The notes beneath the pieces are model-generated. The model was given only the letters and a program-made list of their open reading frames with translations, did no database searches and was not told the DNA's origin. 64,000 nucleotides of DNA, from contig CAISRB010000007.1 of assembly GCA_903887775.1 (NCBI GenBank), positions 310,001 to 374,000 on the forward strand, written 5' to 3'. Below are positions 1-7,884 of this stretch, one piece after another; position 1 is the first letter of the stretch, and the number at the start of each line of letters is the position of its first letter. The stretch comes from an uncultured Bacteroidales bacterium. Its GTDB lineage: Bacteria > Bacteroidota > Bacteroidia > Bacteroidales > FEN-979. A program made the translations under genes and the position numbers.

Positions 1-2
1 TG

Positions 3-944
3 ATCAACGAACCGGCTTCATACCTTACTGCTACAGTATTTTCGAAAGAGATTGAGAAACTCGGAAACGATTGCGGAGCCAAGGTCGAGGTGATGAATAA
101 AAAGAAACTTGAAGCCCTGCAGATGGGCGGGATACTTGGAGTGAACAAGGGCAGTCATGAGCCGCCTACCTTTACTGTGATGGAATGGAAACCGGCTGAT
201 GCCGTGAACAGGAAACCGATAATTTTTGTTGGGAAGGGTATTGTGTTTGACAGTGGCGGGATGAACCTGAAACCGGGTGAATCGATGATGAATATGAAGG
301 ACGATATGAGTGGGGCTGCTGCTGCTGCTCTTGCAATATATGCCATAGCAAAGGCAAAGCTTCCGATACACGTACTGGGCCTTATGCCCGCTACGGATAA
401 CCGTCCGGGAACGAAAGCCATCGTGCCGGGAGATATTTTAAAAATGCATAACGGCATGACGGTTGAAGTACTGAATACTGATGCCGAAGGCAGATTGCTG
501 CTGGCTGATGCTCTTTCATATGCACGCAGGTATAAACCTGAACTGGTGATCGATATGGCTACCCTGACAGGTGCTGCTGTTCGTGCCATCGGGAAATTTG
601 CCTGTGCGGGAATGGAGGTCAAAGCATCGGAAGAATTGCTGGAGCTGATTGAAAGTGGATTCAGGACCAACGAACGGATCGTGGAACTGCCTTTATGGGA
701 AGAGTACGGCGAACTGATCAAATCTGAACTTGCCGATATTAAAAATATCGGACCAGGAGATGCAGGTACAATCACTGCCGGGAAATTCCTTGAGAAATTT
801 ACTGATTATCCTTACATACATCTTGATATCGCGGGCCCGGCATTCCTTGATAAAGCAGATTCCTACCGCGGAATAGGCGGAACCGGATTCGGGGTCAGGC
901 TGTTGTTTGATTATATGTTAAAGAGAATTTCAAATAATAAATAG
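3..944 (+). CDS. pepA: Leucyl aminopeptidase (M17 family), 5' end cut by window
   Basis: The frame is open from the first bases of the window, so the gene starts upstream and only the catalytic C-terminal part is present. It is a cytosolic zinc/manganese aminopeptidase that removes N-terminal residues from peptides. The visible part begins with the NEPASYLT segment that opens the M17 catalytic domain. It continues through the metal-binding stretch with GKGIVFDSGG and the family signature NTDAEGRLLLADAL, which carries the metal-binding Asp and Glu and the catalytic Arg. The protein ends normally at TAG. A hairpin of AAGCGAA repeats follows the stop directly, and pdxA comes next on the same strand. 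Confidence 0.95.
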   Translation: MNEPASYLTATVFSKEIEKLGNDCGAKVEVMNKKKLEALQMGGILGVNKGSHEPPTFTVMEWKPADAVNRKPIIFVGKGIVFDSGGMNLKPGESMMNMKDDMSGAAAAALAIYAIAKAKLPIHVLGLMPATDNRPGTKAIVPGDILKMHNGMTVEVLNTDAEGRLLLADALSYARRYKPELVIDMATLTGAAVRAIGKFACAGMEVKASEELLELIESGFRTNERIVELPLWEEYGELIKSELADIKNIGPGDAGTITAGKFLEKFTDYPYIHLDIAGPAFLDKADSYRGIGGTGFGVRLLFDYMLKRISNNK

Positions 945-945
945 G

Positions 946-1028
946 GAAAAGCGAAAAGTGAAAAGCGAAATCAGTATTCAAAAGATCTGATAATCAAATT
1001 TCGCTATTTCGCCATTTCGCTTTTCATA
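946..1028. repeat. AAGCGAA-type heptamer hairpin
   Basis: Left arm at 946-970 is three to four tandem copies of AAGCGAA-like units. The right arm at 997-1024 is the reverse complement (TTTCGCTATTTCGC...), and about 26 nt of loop lie between. The hairpin fills the whole gap between the aminopeptidase stop and pdxA. It could act as an attenuator or mRNA-stabilising stem, but it has no T-tract. The same class recurs at about ten places in the window. Confidence 0.85.
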
Positions 1029-1038
1029 ATTCAAAAAG

Positions 1039-2112
1039 ATGGAACCAACTCAGGAAAAAGAAAAACGGATAAGGGTCGGGATCACTCATGGCGACATGAA
1101 CGGGATCAGCTATGAGATCATTATAAAAACTTTGCAGGACCAGCGGCTGCTTGAAAACTATACTATTATCGTGTACGGATCCTCTAAAATAGCAAGCTAT
1201 TACCGCAAAACCCTGAATATTGCCGATTTTAATTTCAATGTGATCCACAAGGCTGAGCAAGCGCATCCCCACAGGCCGAATATCCTAAACATTCACGACG
1301 AGGAAGTAAAGATCGATATCGGCCAATCAACAGCTATCGCAGGCGAGCTTGCCCTGCTCTCACTTGAGGCTGCTTGCGCAGACCTGGCCAGGCATGAAAT
1401 CGATGTAGTCGTCACAGCACCGATAAACAAGAAAAATATCCAGTCGGATGCTTTCAGGTACCCCGGGCATTCGGAATATTTCGCACATAAATTTGACAGC
1501 CCCGATCATCTTATGCTGATGGTGAGCCGGGAGATACGCATTGGGATGGTTACGGGACATGTTGCCCTGAACCGTGTGAGAGAAGTGCTCACCGAGGATC
1601 TCATCATACGAAAGATAAATATCATGAACCATTCGCTGATCAGGGACCTGGGGATTGTGAAACCCAGGATAGCCGTCCTTGCCCTGAATCCGCATGCCGG
1701 TGATGATGGACTCATTGGGGATGAAGATTCAACGTTTATCCGCTCTGCGATTTCAACATGTTATAACCAGAATATTTTGGTCTTCGGACCCTATCCTGCC
1801 GATGGATTTTTCGGCGCAGCCCAGTTCACTCATTTCGATGGGATACTGGCCATGTATCATGACCAGGGAATGATACCATTTAAATTACTTTCGTTTGATG
1901 AGGGAGTGAATTTCACGGCCGGGTTGCCGGTCATAAGGACATCTCCCGGACATGGAACTGCTTATGAAATTGCCGGGAAGAATGTGGCTTCGACCGAGGG
2001 ATTCAGAACAGCTGTGCACCTGGCCTGCGATATATTTGAAAACCGGCAGAAATATGACGAACTGGTGGCAAACCCGCTGAAGCCGGCTGACCCGCCGAAG
2101 GACAATGGATAA
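1039..2112 (+). CDS. pdxA: 4-hydroxythreonine-4-phosphate dehydrogenase PdxA
   Basis: Cytosolic NAD-dependent metalloenzyme of the DXP-dependent vitamin B6 pathway. It oxidises 4-phosphohydroxythreonine, which decarboxylates to 3-amino-1-hydroxyacetone phosphate. The 357-aa length is normal for Bacteroidota PdxA. Seen in the sequence: an N-terminal GDMNGISYEI (variant of GDPaGIGpE), APINK near residue 130 and the GHSEYFA metal-site segment. Further on are ALNPHAGDDG and the C-terminal MYHDQGMIPFKLL plus RTSPGHGTAYEIAGK, which carry the metal-ligand histidines. The ATG follows the repeat hairpin after a 10-nt gap. The next gene, murF-alr, begins about 75 nt downstream. Confidence 0.95.
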   Translation: MEPTQEKEKRIRVGITHGDMNGISYEIIIKTLQDQRLLENYTIIVYGSSKIASYYRKTLNIADFNFNVIHKAEQAHPHRPNILNIHDEEVKIDIGQSTAIAGELALLSLEAACADLARHEIDVVVTAPINKKNIQSDAFRYPGHSEYFAHKFDSPDHLMLMVSREIRIGMVTGHVALNRVREVLTEDLIIRKINIMNHSLIRDLGIVKPRIAVLALNPHAGDDGLIGDEDSTFIRSAISTCYNQNILVFGPYPADGFFGAAQFTHFDGILAMYHDQGMIPFKLLSFDEGVNFTAGLPVIRTSPGHGTAYEIAGKNVASTEGFRTAVHLACDIFENRQKYDELVANPLKPADPPKDNG

Positions 2113-2187
2113 TGCAGATGGACCATGCACCGGGTACAAAATCAGAAAGATCAGAAGTTCTGGGAAACTTTCAGTAAAGAATAACCC

Positions 2188-4860
2188 TTGGGATACACTG
2201 TCGGAAAAATAGCAGAAATCATCTCCGGTAAGATCTTACCGGGAGGGGATCCTGGAACCGGGATCCTCGACCTGCTTATCGACAGCCGCCGCCTGATCAG
2301 GCCGGAAGGTACAATGTTCGTTGCGGTTGTCACGCCAAGGAACGACGGACACCAGTATATCGGGGAGTTGTATGAAAAGGGGGTGAGGGTGTTTCTTATC
2401 TCAAAAAATCCGAAGGATTTTTTGAGAAGCGAGAAGCGAGAAGCGGGAAGCGAAATTTTCGATACCTCGCTACCTCGCTGCCTTGCTGCCTTCATCATGG
2501 TCGACGATACCCTGAAGGCTTTGCAGCAGCTTGCTGCATTCCACCGCCGGCAGTTTGACATTCCGGTAGTCGGGATCACCGGCAGCAATGGCAAAACCAT
2601 TGTAAAGGAATGGCTGTACCAACTGCTGAGCCCTGATCTCAACATCATCCGCAGTCCCAAATCATATAACTCCCAGATAGGTGTGCCGCTTTCGGTATGG
2701 AAGATGGAAAAAGAACACCAGCTTGCCATTTTTGAAGCCGGAATATCCGAACCAGGAGAAATGGAAAAGCTTGAAGAGATCATAAAACCCGAATACGGGA
2801 TCATTACAAATATTGGTCACGCACATGACGAGCATTTTTCAAGCGCCATCCAGAAGACAGATGAAAAACTCAGGCTTTTCAGACATTGCAATCTGCTTGT
2901 TTATTGCTCCGATCATGAGCTGATCGACCGCTGCGTCAAATTCTGCGATCCTGCCCGCACATACACTCCTTTCTCATGGAGCAGGAGCAAACCGGCGGAC
3001 CTGTTTGTAAAAGAAGTGTCGAAAAACGCGATGAACCTGACGACCGTAACGGTAGTTACAAAAGCCGGAAAGGAGTTAAGCTTCAGTATTCCCTTTACTG
3101 ACGAGGCTTCGATTGAAAATGCCATACATTGTTTTGCACTGATCATTGCGATGCAAAATGGAAGCGAAAAGCGGGAAGCGAAAAGCGAAAAAGATGCTTC
3201 AGAGAGCATTTTGCATGAGCCGCATCAGGTGAAGCAAAGCGGAACCGTTGCGGCGTTTCAAAGATGCAAGCAAAAGCAAGATGTAAACAGTATGGAAATA
3301 GCTTCTCGTTTTGCCTCGCTTGCTCCCATCGCCATGCGTCTCGAACTGAAAGATGCCATCAACCGCTGCTCCCTTATCAATGACTCTTACAACAGCGACA
3401 TCAACTCACTGAGTATCGCTCTCGATTTCCTTCTCCGGCAAAATCAGCATGGGAAAAAAACAGTGATCCTATCCGATATCCTGCAGAGCGGAAGAGATAA
3501 GAATGATTTATATAACGAAATAGCGGCTTTGCTTGATAGCAAGGGTATTGACAAACTCATTGGCATTGGGAGGGATATGAACAAGTATGCCGACAAGTTC
3601 AACATGCAGAAGAGCTTTTTCTATACCACCGATGACTTCCTGATGCATTATCCCGTTTCATCTTTCCAGGATGAAAGCATACTTCTGAAAGGCGCACGGC
3701 TCTTCGAGTTTGAACGGATCAGCAACGTGCTTCAGCAAAAGGCACATGAAACGGTACTGGAGATCAACCTCGATGCCATGGTGCACAACCTTAACTACTA
3801 CAGATCCCTGCTGAACCCTGGAGTGAAACTTATGGGGATGGTCAAAGCCTTTTCATATGGAAGCGGGAGTTTCGAAATAGCAAACCTCCTTCAATACCAC
3901 CGGGCCGACTACCTGGCCGTAGCATATGCCGATGAAGGCGTTGTACTGCGGAGAGCGGGCATTCATCTGCCTGTCATGGTGATGAGCCCCGAAGAAAGCA
4001 GCCTGGATACCCTTTTAAAGTATAATCTTGAACCGGAGATCTACAATCTGCATATCCTGGATCAGCTGGAAGAGACTGTAAAGAGAAATCAAACCTCGAA
4101 CCAGGAAGCTATTCGTGTACACATCAAACTCGATACTGGGATGCATAGGCTGGGGTTCCAGGAAGAGGAATTGAAGAAGTTGATCGGTAGGCTGACAAAC
4201 AGTTCAGATGCATCCCGCATTTCTGTAGTATCGGTCTTTTCCCATCTCGCAGCCAGCGAAGATCCATCTGAAGATGATTTTACAACAAAGCAGATCGCCT
4301 TATTTGAAAGCATGAGCAGCAGTATCATAAAAGCACTGGGTTACCCGGTCTTACGGCATATCCTGAATTCAGCCGGCATCAGCCGTTTCCCGGAAGCCCG
4401 CTTCGATATGGTGCGCCTGGGGATCGGGCTTTACGGGGTTGGGGCAACAGTAGAAGAACAGTTAAAAATGAGGAATGTAAGCACCCTGCGTACTATCGTC
4501 ATCCAGCTGAAATATATTAAACAAGGTGAAACGATCGGCTATGGCCGAAAAGGCAGGGCGGTCAAAGATTGTGTGATTGCCGTGATCCCGATAGGCTATG
4601 CCGACGGGCTTAACCGCAGGCTCGGAAATGGAGCGGGGAAAGTATATATTGATGGAAAAGCCGCAGCTGTCATTGGGAATGTGTGTATGGACCTATGCAT
4701 GGCTGATGTGACGGGAATGAGCGTTAAGGAGGGGGATGAAGTGGTTATCTTTAATGATGCTCATCCTTTGACTGAACTTGCAACAACTGCAGGGACCATC
4801 CCATATGAAGTGATGACCGGAATCTCCGGAAGAGTTAAACGTATCTATTACCACGAATGA
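2188..4860 (+). CDS. murF: Bifunctional MurF ligase / alanine racemase fusion with two in-frame repeat insertions
   Basis: Peptidoglycan precursor enzyme. The N-terminal MurF half adds D-Ala-D-Ala to UDP-MurNAc-tripeptide; the C-terminal half racemises alanine. This fusion is characteristic of Bacteroidota. The ATP loop GITGSNGKT lies at residues 129-137 and the Mur ligase substrate segment RLELKDAINR near 380. In the racemase half, the PLP lysine is K553 (VKAFSYGSG) and the catalytic tyrosine Y785 (IGYGRKG). The start is taken as TTG at 2188, because an in-frame stop lies two codons upstream and the MurF N-terminus begins there. At 890 aa it is longer than typical fusions (about 820-840, from memory). 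The excess is explained by translated repeat DNA at about residues 80-101 and 325-368. It overlaps the next gene by 4 nt (ATGA). Confidence 0.93.
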   Translation: MGYTVGKIAEIISGKILPGGDPGTGILDLLIDSRRLIRPEGTMFVAVVTPRNDGHQYIGELYEKGVRVFLISKNPKDFLRSEKREAGSEIFDTSLPRCLAAFIMVDDTLKALQQLAAFHRRQFDIPVVGITGSNGKTIVKEWLYQLLSPDLNIIRSPKSYNSQIGVPLSVWKMEKEHQLAIFEAGISEPGEMEKLEEIIKPEYGIITNIGHAHDEHFSSAIQKTDEKLRLFRHCNLLVYCSDHELIDRCVKFCDPARTYTPFSWSRSKPADLFVKEVSKNAMNLTTVTVVTKAGKELSFSIPFTDEASIENAIHCFALIIAMQNGSEKREAKSEKDASESILHEPHQVKQSGTVAAFQRCKQKQDVNSMEIASRFASLAPIAMRLELKDAINRCSLINDSYNSDINSLSIALDFLLRQNQHGKKTVILSDILQSGRDKNDLYNEIAALLDSKGIDKLIGIGRDMNKYADKFNMQKSFFYTTDDFLMHYPVSSFQDESILLKGARLFEFERISNVLQQKAHETVLEINLDAMVHNLNYYRSLLNPGVKLMGMVKAFSYGSGSFEIANLLQYHRADYLAVAYADEGVVLRRAGIHLPVMVMSPEESSLDTLLKYNLEPEIYNLHILDQLEETVKRNQTSNQEAIRVHIKLDTGMHRLGFQEEELKKLIGRLTNSSDASRISVVSVFSHLAASEDPSEDDFTTKQIALFESMSSSIIKALGYPVLRHILNSAGISRFPEARFDMVRLGIGLYGVGATVEEQLKMRNVSTLRTIVIQLKYIKQGETIGYGRKGRAVKDCVIAVIPIGYADGLNRRLGNGAGKVYIDGKAAAVIGNVCMDLCMADVTGMSVKEGDEVVIFNDAHPLTELATTAGTIPYEVMTGISGRVKRIYYHE
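2424..2490. repeat. AAGCGAG-type heptamer hairpin inside murF-alr
   Basis: Tandem GAGAAGC/GGGAAGC units (2424-2452) are followed by a partial inverted arm of ACCTCGCT units (2463-2490). The block is read in frame as residues like SEKREAGSEIF and PRCLAAF, between the first MurF beta-alpha segment and the DDTLKAL helix. Confidence 0.75.
3161..3290. repeat. Composite heptamer plus REP-like palindrome inside murF-alr
   Basis: Three to four AAGCGAA/GGGAAGC units (3161-3192) are followed by a REP-like palindrome at 3206-3267. It is the same family as the copies at 32720, 41279, 44098 and 54265. The block is translated in frame (residues around HEPHQVKQSGTVAAF) between the MurF central domain and the C-terminal Rossmann-like domain. 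Confidence 0.75.
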
Positions 4861-6314
4861 AAGTACTGATTATAGGGGCCGGTCCGGCAGGCTTAAGCTG
4901 CGGTTATGAACTGGCGAAAGCAGGAATTGAAGTTGAGGTGTATGAAGCCTCACCCTTCGTTGGCGGGATGGCCCGCAGCTTCGATCTCTGGGGTCAGAGG
5001 GTCGACATAGGGCCTCACCGCTTCTTTTCAAAGGAAAAGCATATCAACGAGTTTTTTACGACTTTGGTGAAGGATGATTACACCCTGGTAAACCGGATGA
5101 CCCGGATCTATTACCGGAACCGCTTCTTCCATTATCCCATCAAGCTGTTCAATGTGCTGAGGAACCTGCCACCGACAACGATCTTCATGATACTCTGGGA
5201 ATACGTGAGGATCCGGATTTTCCCATACAAAGACCCGAAGACATTCGAAGAATGGGTTTCGAACCGTTTCGGGCGCAAACTGTTCGAGATCTTCTTCAAG
5301 CATTATTCAGAAAAACTCTGGGGTATTTCCACTTCAAAGATAGACGCCGACTGGGCCGCCCAGCGTATAAAATCGCTTTCTCTTTGGGAAGCCGTGATCA
5401 GCGCGATCTTCGGTAATAAGGGAGACAAACATAAGACCCTTCTCGACCAGTTTGCGTATCCCGATAACGGCACAGGTACAATTTATGAACGGGCTGCAGA
5501 TTATATCCTGAATCACGGAGGGAAGGTGAACCTGCAGACGCCTGTGAAAGGAGTGATACAGGATGCAGGGTTAGGGATTAGGGATCAGGGGTCAGGGACC
5601 AGGGATCGGGGATCAGGGGTTACGGGGATAGAATTAAAAGACGGGACTATAGTGAAGGCCGACTATGTCGTATCGACGATGCCGCTTACATTATTGCTGA
5701 AAGGCCTTAAAGATGTGCCTGCGGATGTGATTTCGGCGGCTGAGAAGCTGTATTTCCGCAATACTTTACTGGTGTACCTGGAAGTGGACTCCATGGATCT
5801 GTTTGCTGATAACTGGATATATGTGCATTCGCCTGAAGTAAAACACGGCAGGATCACTAATTTCCGCAACTGGAGCAGGGAACTGAACCGTGATAAAAAG
5901 ACAACCATCCTTTGTATGGAATTTTGGGCCTTTGACCATGACGCCATCTGGACAGATAATGATGAGAATATTGCAGAACTGGCGAAGAAAGAGATCCACC
6001 TCCTGAAACTGGTGCCTCAGCAGACGAAGATATTAAATGCTTTTGTACTTAGGGTTCCCCGCTGCTATCCTGTGTACGAAACGGGTTACCAGGTCAATCT
6101 GAAAAAGGTTGAGACTTATCTTGATACAGTCGAAAACCTTATCCCTATTGGCCGTTACGGTGCCTTCAAATACAACAACCAGGACCACTCCATTCTGATG
6201 GGCATACTGGCTGCCGACAAGATTACCCAGGGTCTCGACACCGACCTCTGGAAAATCAATACCGATGTGGAGTACCAGGAGGAAGCGAGGATCAAAGATG
6301 TACTTATACAATAA
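4857..6314 (+). CDS. FAD/NAD(P)-binding oxidoreductase, UDP-galactopyranose-mutase/protoporphyrinogen-oxidase-like
   Basis: An N-terminal Rossmann fold (GAGPAGLSCGYELAKAG, residues 7-23) followed by GGMARSF and the GPHRFF segment place it in the amine-oxidase/UGM-like flavoprotein superfamily. Members of this group commonly sit in polysaccharide loci and may reduce or isomerise a sugar or isoprenoid-linked substrate. The exact reaction cannot be told from sequence. At 485 aa it includes an insert near residues 238-259 (GLGIRDQGSGTRDRGSGV) produced by translated GGGATCA heptamers. The start ATG overlaps the murF-alr stop by 4 nt, which suggests translational coupling. It lies directly upstream of the GT-C-like genes, so a role in sugar-donor preparation is an inference from context. 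Confidence 0.75.
   Translation: MKVLIIGAGPAGLSCGYELAKAGIEVEVYEASPFVGGMARSFDLWGQRVDIGPHRFFSKEKHINEFFTTLVKDDYTLVNRMTRIYYRNRFFHYPIKLFNVLRNLPPTTIFMILWEYVRIRIFPYKDPKTFEEWVSNRFGRKLFEIFFKHYSEKLWGISTSKIDADWAAQRIKSLSLWEAVISAIFGNKGDKHKTLLDQFAYPDNGTGTIYERAADYILNHGGKVNLQTPVKGVIQDAGLGIRDQGSGTRDRGSGVTGIELKDGTIVKADYVVSTMPLTLLLKGLKDVPADVISAAEKLYFRNTLLVYLEVDSMDLFADNWIYVHSPEVKHGRITNFRNWSRELNRDKKTTILCMEFWAFDHDAIWTDNDENIAELAKKEIHLLKLVPQQTKILNAFVLRVPRCYPVYETGYQVNLKKVETYLDTVENLIPIGRYGAFKYNNQDHSILMGILAADKITQGLDTDLWKINTDVEYQEEARIKDVLIQ
5567..5627. repeat. GGGATTA/GGGATCA heptamer array inside flavoprotein gene
   Basis: About eight tandem degenerate 7-bp units (GGGATTA, GGGATCA, GGGGTCA, GGGACCA, GGGATCG and similar). 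They are read in frame as a Gly/Arg/Asp/Ser-rich loop. No inverted arm is present. The same unit class forms a hairpin at 43423-43503. Confidence 0.85.
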
Positions 6315-6424
6315 ATACCGTTCGGCGAAGCCGAAATGAGCACACAAATGAAATAAACAATAGGTGCGAATAAATAGCGAAATTGAAGAAATATTTTGCA
6401 GAAGCGAAAATTAGTTAAATTGAA

Positions 6425-7882
6425 ATGATCGTTGCGATTTCAACTTTATTGACGATAGCTGGCCTGTGGTTCGTACTCCGAAAGTACTTCACGGCGGGCG
6501 TTACTGTTGTAACCTTGCTTCTGCTCTTTGCCGGGACGAACTTCTTTGTGATGACGGTATACAGCGGAGCCATTCAGGCAAGTATATTGCTTGCCCTGAT
6601 GGTGGTCGTTGTATGGATGACACAACGCTGGTATGATAAACCGGGCTGGGTGGAAGCTGTGATGACAGGCCTGGCGATGGGAACGCTGGTGTTTATTAAA
6701 CCTTCCGGCTTTGCATCGGTTCTTCTGTTCTTTTTCTGGGGGGCATACAACAGGGAAACTTTCTCTCATAAATGGAAACTGTTTAATCAGAACCGGATCC
6801 AGGTCCTGATGATTTTAATGCTGTTTATCGTTGGTATCGCGCTGCGGCTGATCTATCCACTGGCTTTCTCAGGCAGCTGGTTCTGCGATTATGTACAACA
6901 CAAACGGGTAATTTATTTACTCGCTCCGAACCTCTGGCTGGTCCTGTTCTCGATTAAAAACGGCTGGCTCATCTATACTCCCCTCGTGTTGTTTTCCATA
7001 CCTGGATTTTATATCCTTGCCGAACGGAATAAACCCATCTTTTACGCCACCTTCCTGTATTCCCTGGTGTTCACCCTGATGCTTGCTTCTTCGCCGGATG
7101 TCGCGACACCGGATAATTTCTCACAGCAAAGGATGAGCGAAATTTTTGCCGTACTTTTCATCCCGATTGGATATTTTGTAAGCTGGGTGCATGAAGGGCG
7201 GTGGATACGCAGGTCGTTCTATGGGATACTGATCACGGCGATTTGCGGCCTCAGCCTTTTCCAGACCTGGCAATACAGGACGAAGATCCTGAACCCTTGG
7301 TTCACCACTCCTGAGTATTACGAAGCCGCTTTCCTGAAAACCGCTGTAAACGCGAAAACACGCTTGCTGCAGGAGTTCTATAACCTTGACATGTCGTCCT
7401 TCCTTTCGAATGAAAACGACTTCAAAATATCAACCATAATATTCGACGGTTTTGAAAATTCACCCGGGGGTTTTCAAGGGCATATGCAGGCTAAGATTGT
7501 CCATACCGGCAATGGAGCAATGAGGCTGGATACCGGGCTGAGGTTCACACCTGACCTGGGCCTTAAAATCTCCGGCCTGCCTAAGGACTACCCCCTGGGG
7601 ATCCGCTTTTCGATATCAGTTTATTCTGAAACTGATTTCAAAATTAATCCTGCGAACATTGTTGTTTCCCTCAGGCATCAGGGACAGCTATTCAGGTATA
7701 AAGCAATTTCACTGCAGGGAATGCCGCTATCAAAGGGAAACTGGAATATTGTGAAGCTTGATTATGTGATCCCCCGCTTATTTGATCCGGATGATGATCT
7801 TATTGCTTACTTCTGGTATACAGGAAATTCGGCGATCTACGTGGATGACCTAAGGGTTGAACTTTTTGAAAATAAAGAATAG
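6425..7882 (+). CDS. GT-C-like membrane protein with C-terminal DDL domain, N-terminally truncated relative to paralogues
   Basis: Multi-pass inner-membrane protein (about nine hydrophobic helices to residue 300), then a beta-rich periplasmic domain (about 330-480) ending AYFWYTG...YVDDLRVELF. Its first helices (GLWFVLRKYF...LLLLFAGTNFF) align with about residue 140 of the neighbours at 7885, 9740 and 23295. The catalytic-type N-terminal loop with IWxDxAxYYxYxPATF that those proteins carry is missing. An in-frame TAA at 6416 prevents a longer reading. The 110 nt upstream hold degenerate AGCGAAA-like units, so a deletion is plausible. It could be a non-catalytic partner or a decaying copy. It is 2 nt from the next gene. 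Confidence 0.7.
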   Translation: MIVAISTLLTIAGLWFVLRKYFTAGVTVVTLLLLFAGTNFFVMTVYSGAIQASILLALMVVVVWMTQRWYDKPGWVEAVMTGLAMGTLVFIKPSGFASVLLFFFWGAYNRETFSHKWKLFNQNRIQVLMILMLFIVGIALRLIYPLAFSGSWFCDYVQHKRVIYLLAPNLWLVLFSIKNGWLIYTPLVLFSIPGFYILAERNKPIFYATFLYSLVFTLMLASSPDVATPDNFSQQRMSEIFAVLFIPIGYFVSWVHEGRWIRRSFYGILITAICGLSLFQTWQYRTKILNPWFTTPEYYEAAFLKTAVNAKTRLLQEFYNLDMSSFLSNENDFKISTIIFDGFENSPGGFQGHMQAKIVHTGNGAMRLDTGLRFTPDLGLKISGLPKDYPLGIRFSISVYSETDFKINPANIVVSLRHQGQLFRYKAISLQGMPLSKGNWNIVKLDYVIPRLFDPDDDLIAYFWYTGNSAIYVDDLRVELFENKE

Positions 7883-7884
7883 AG

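Noticed and set aside
155-775. 206-aa minus-strand ORF opposite leucyl aminopeptidase
   Set aside because: Ser/Ala-rich shadow of a well-recognised coding frame.
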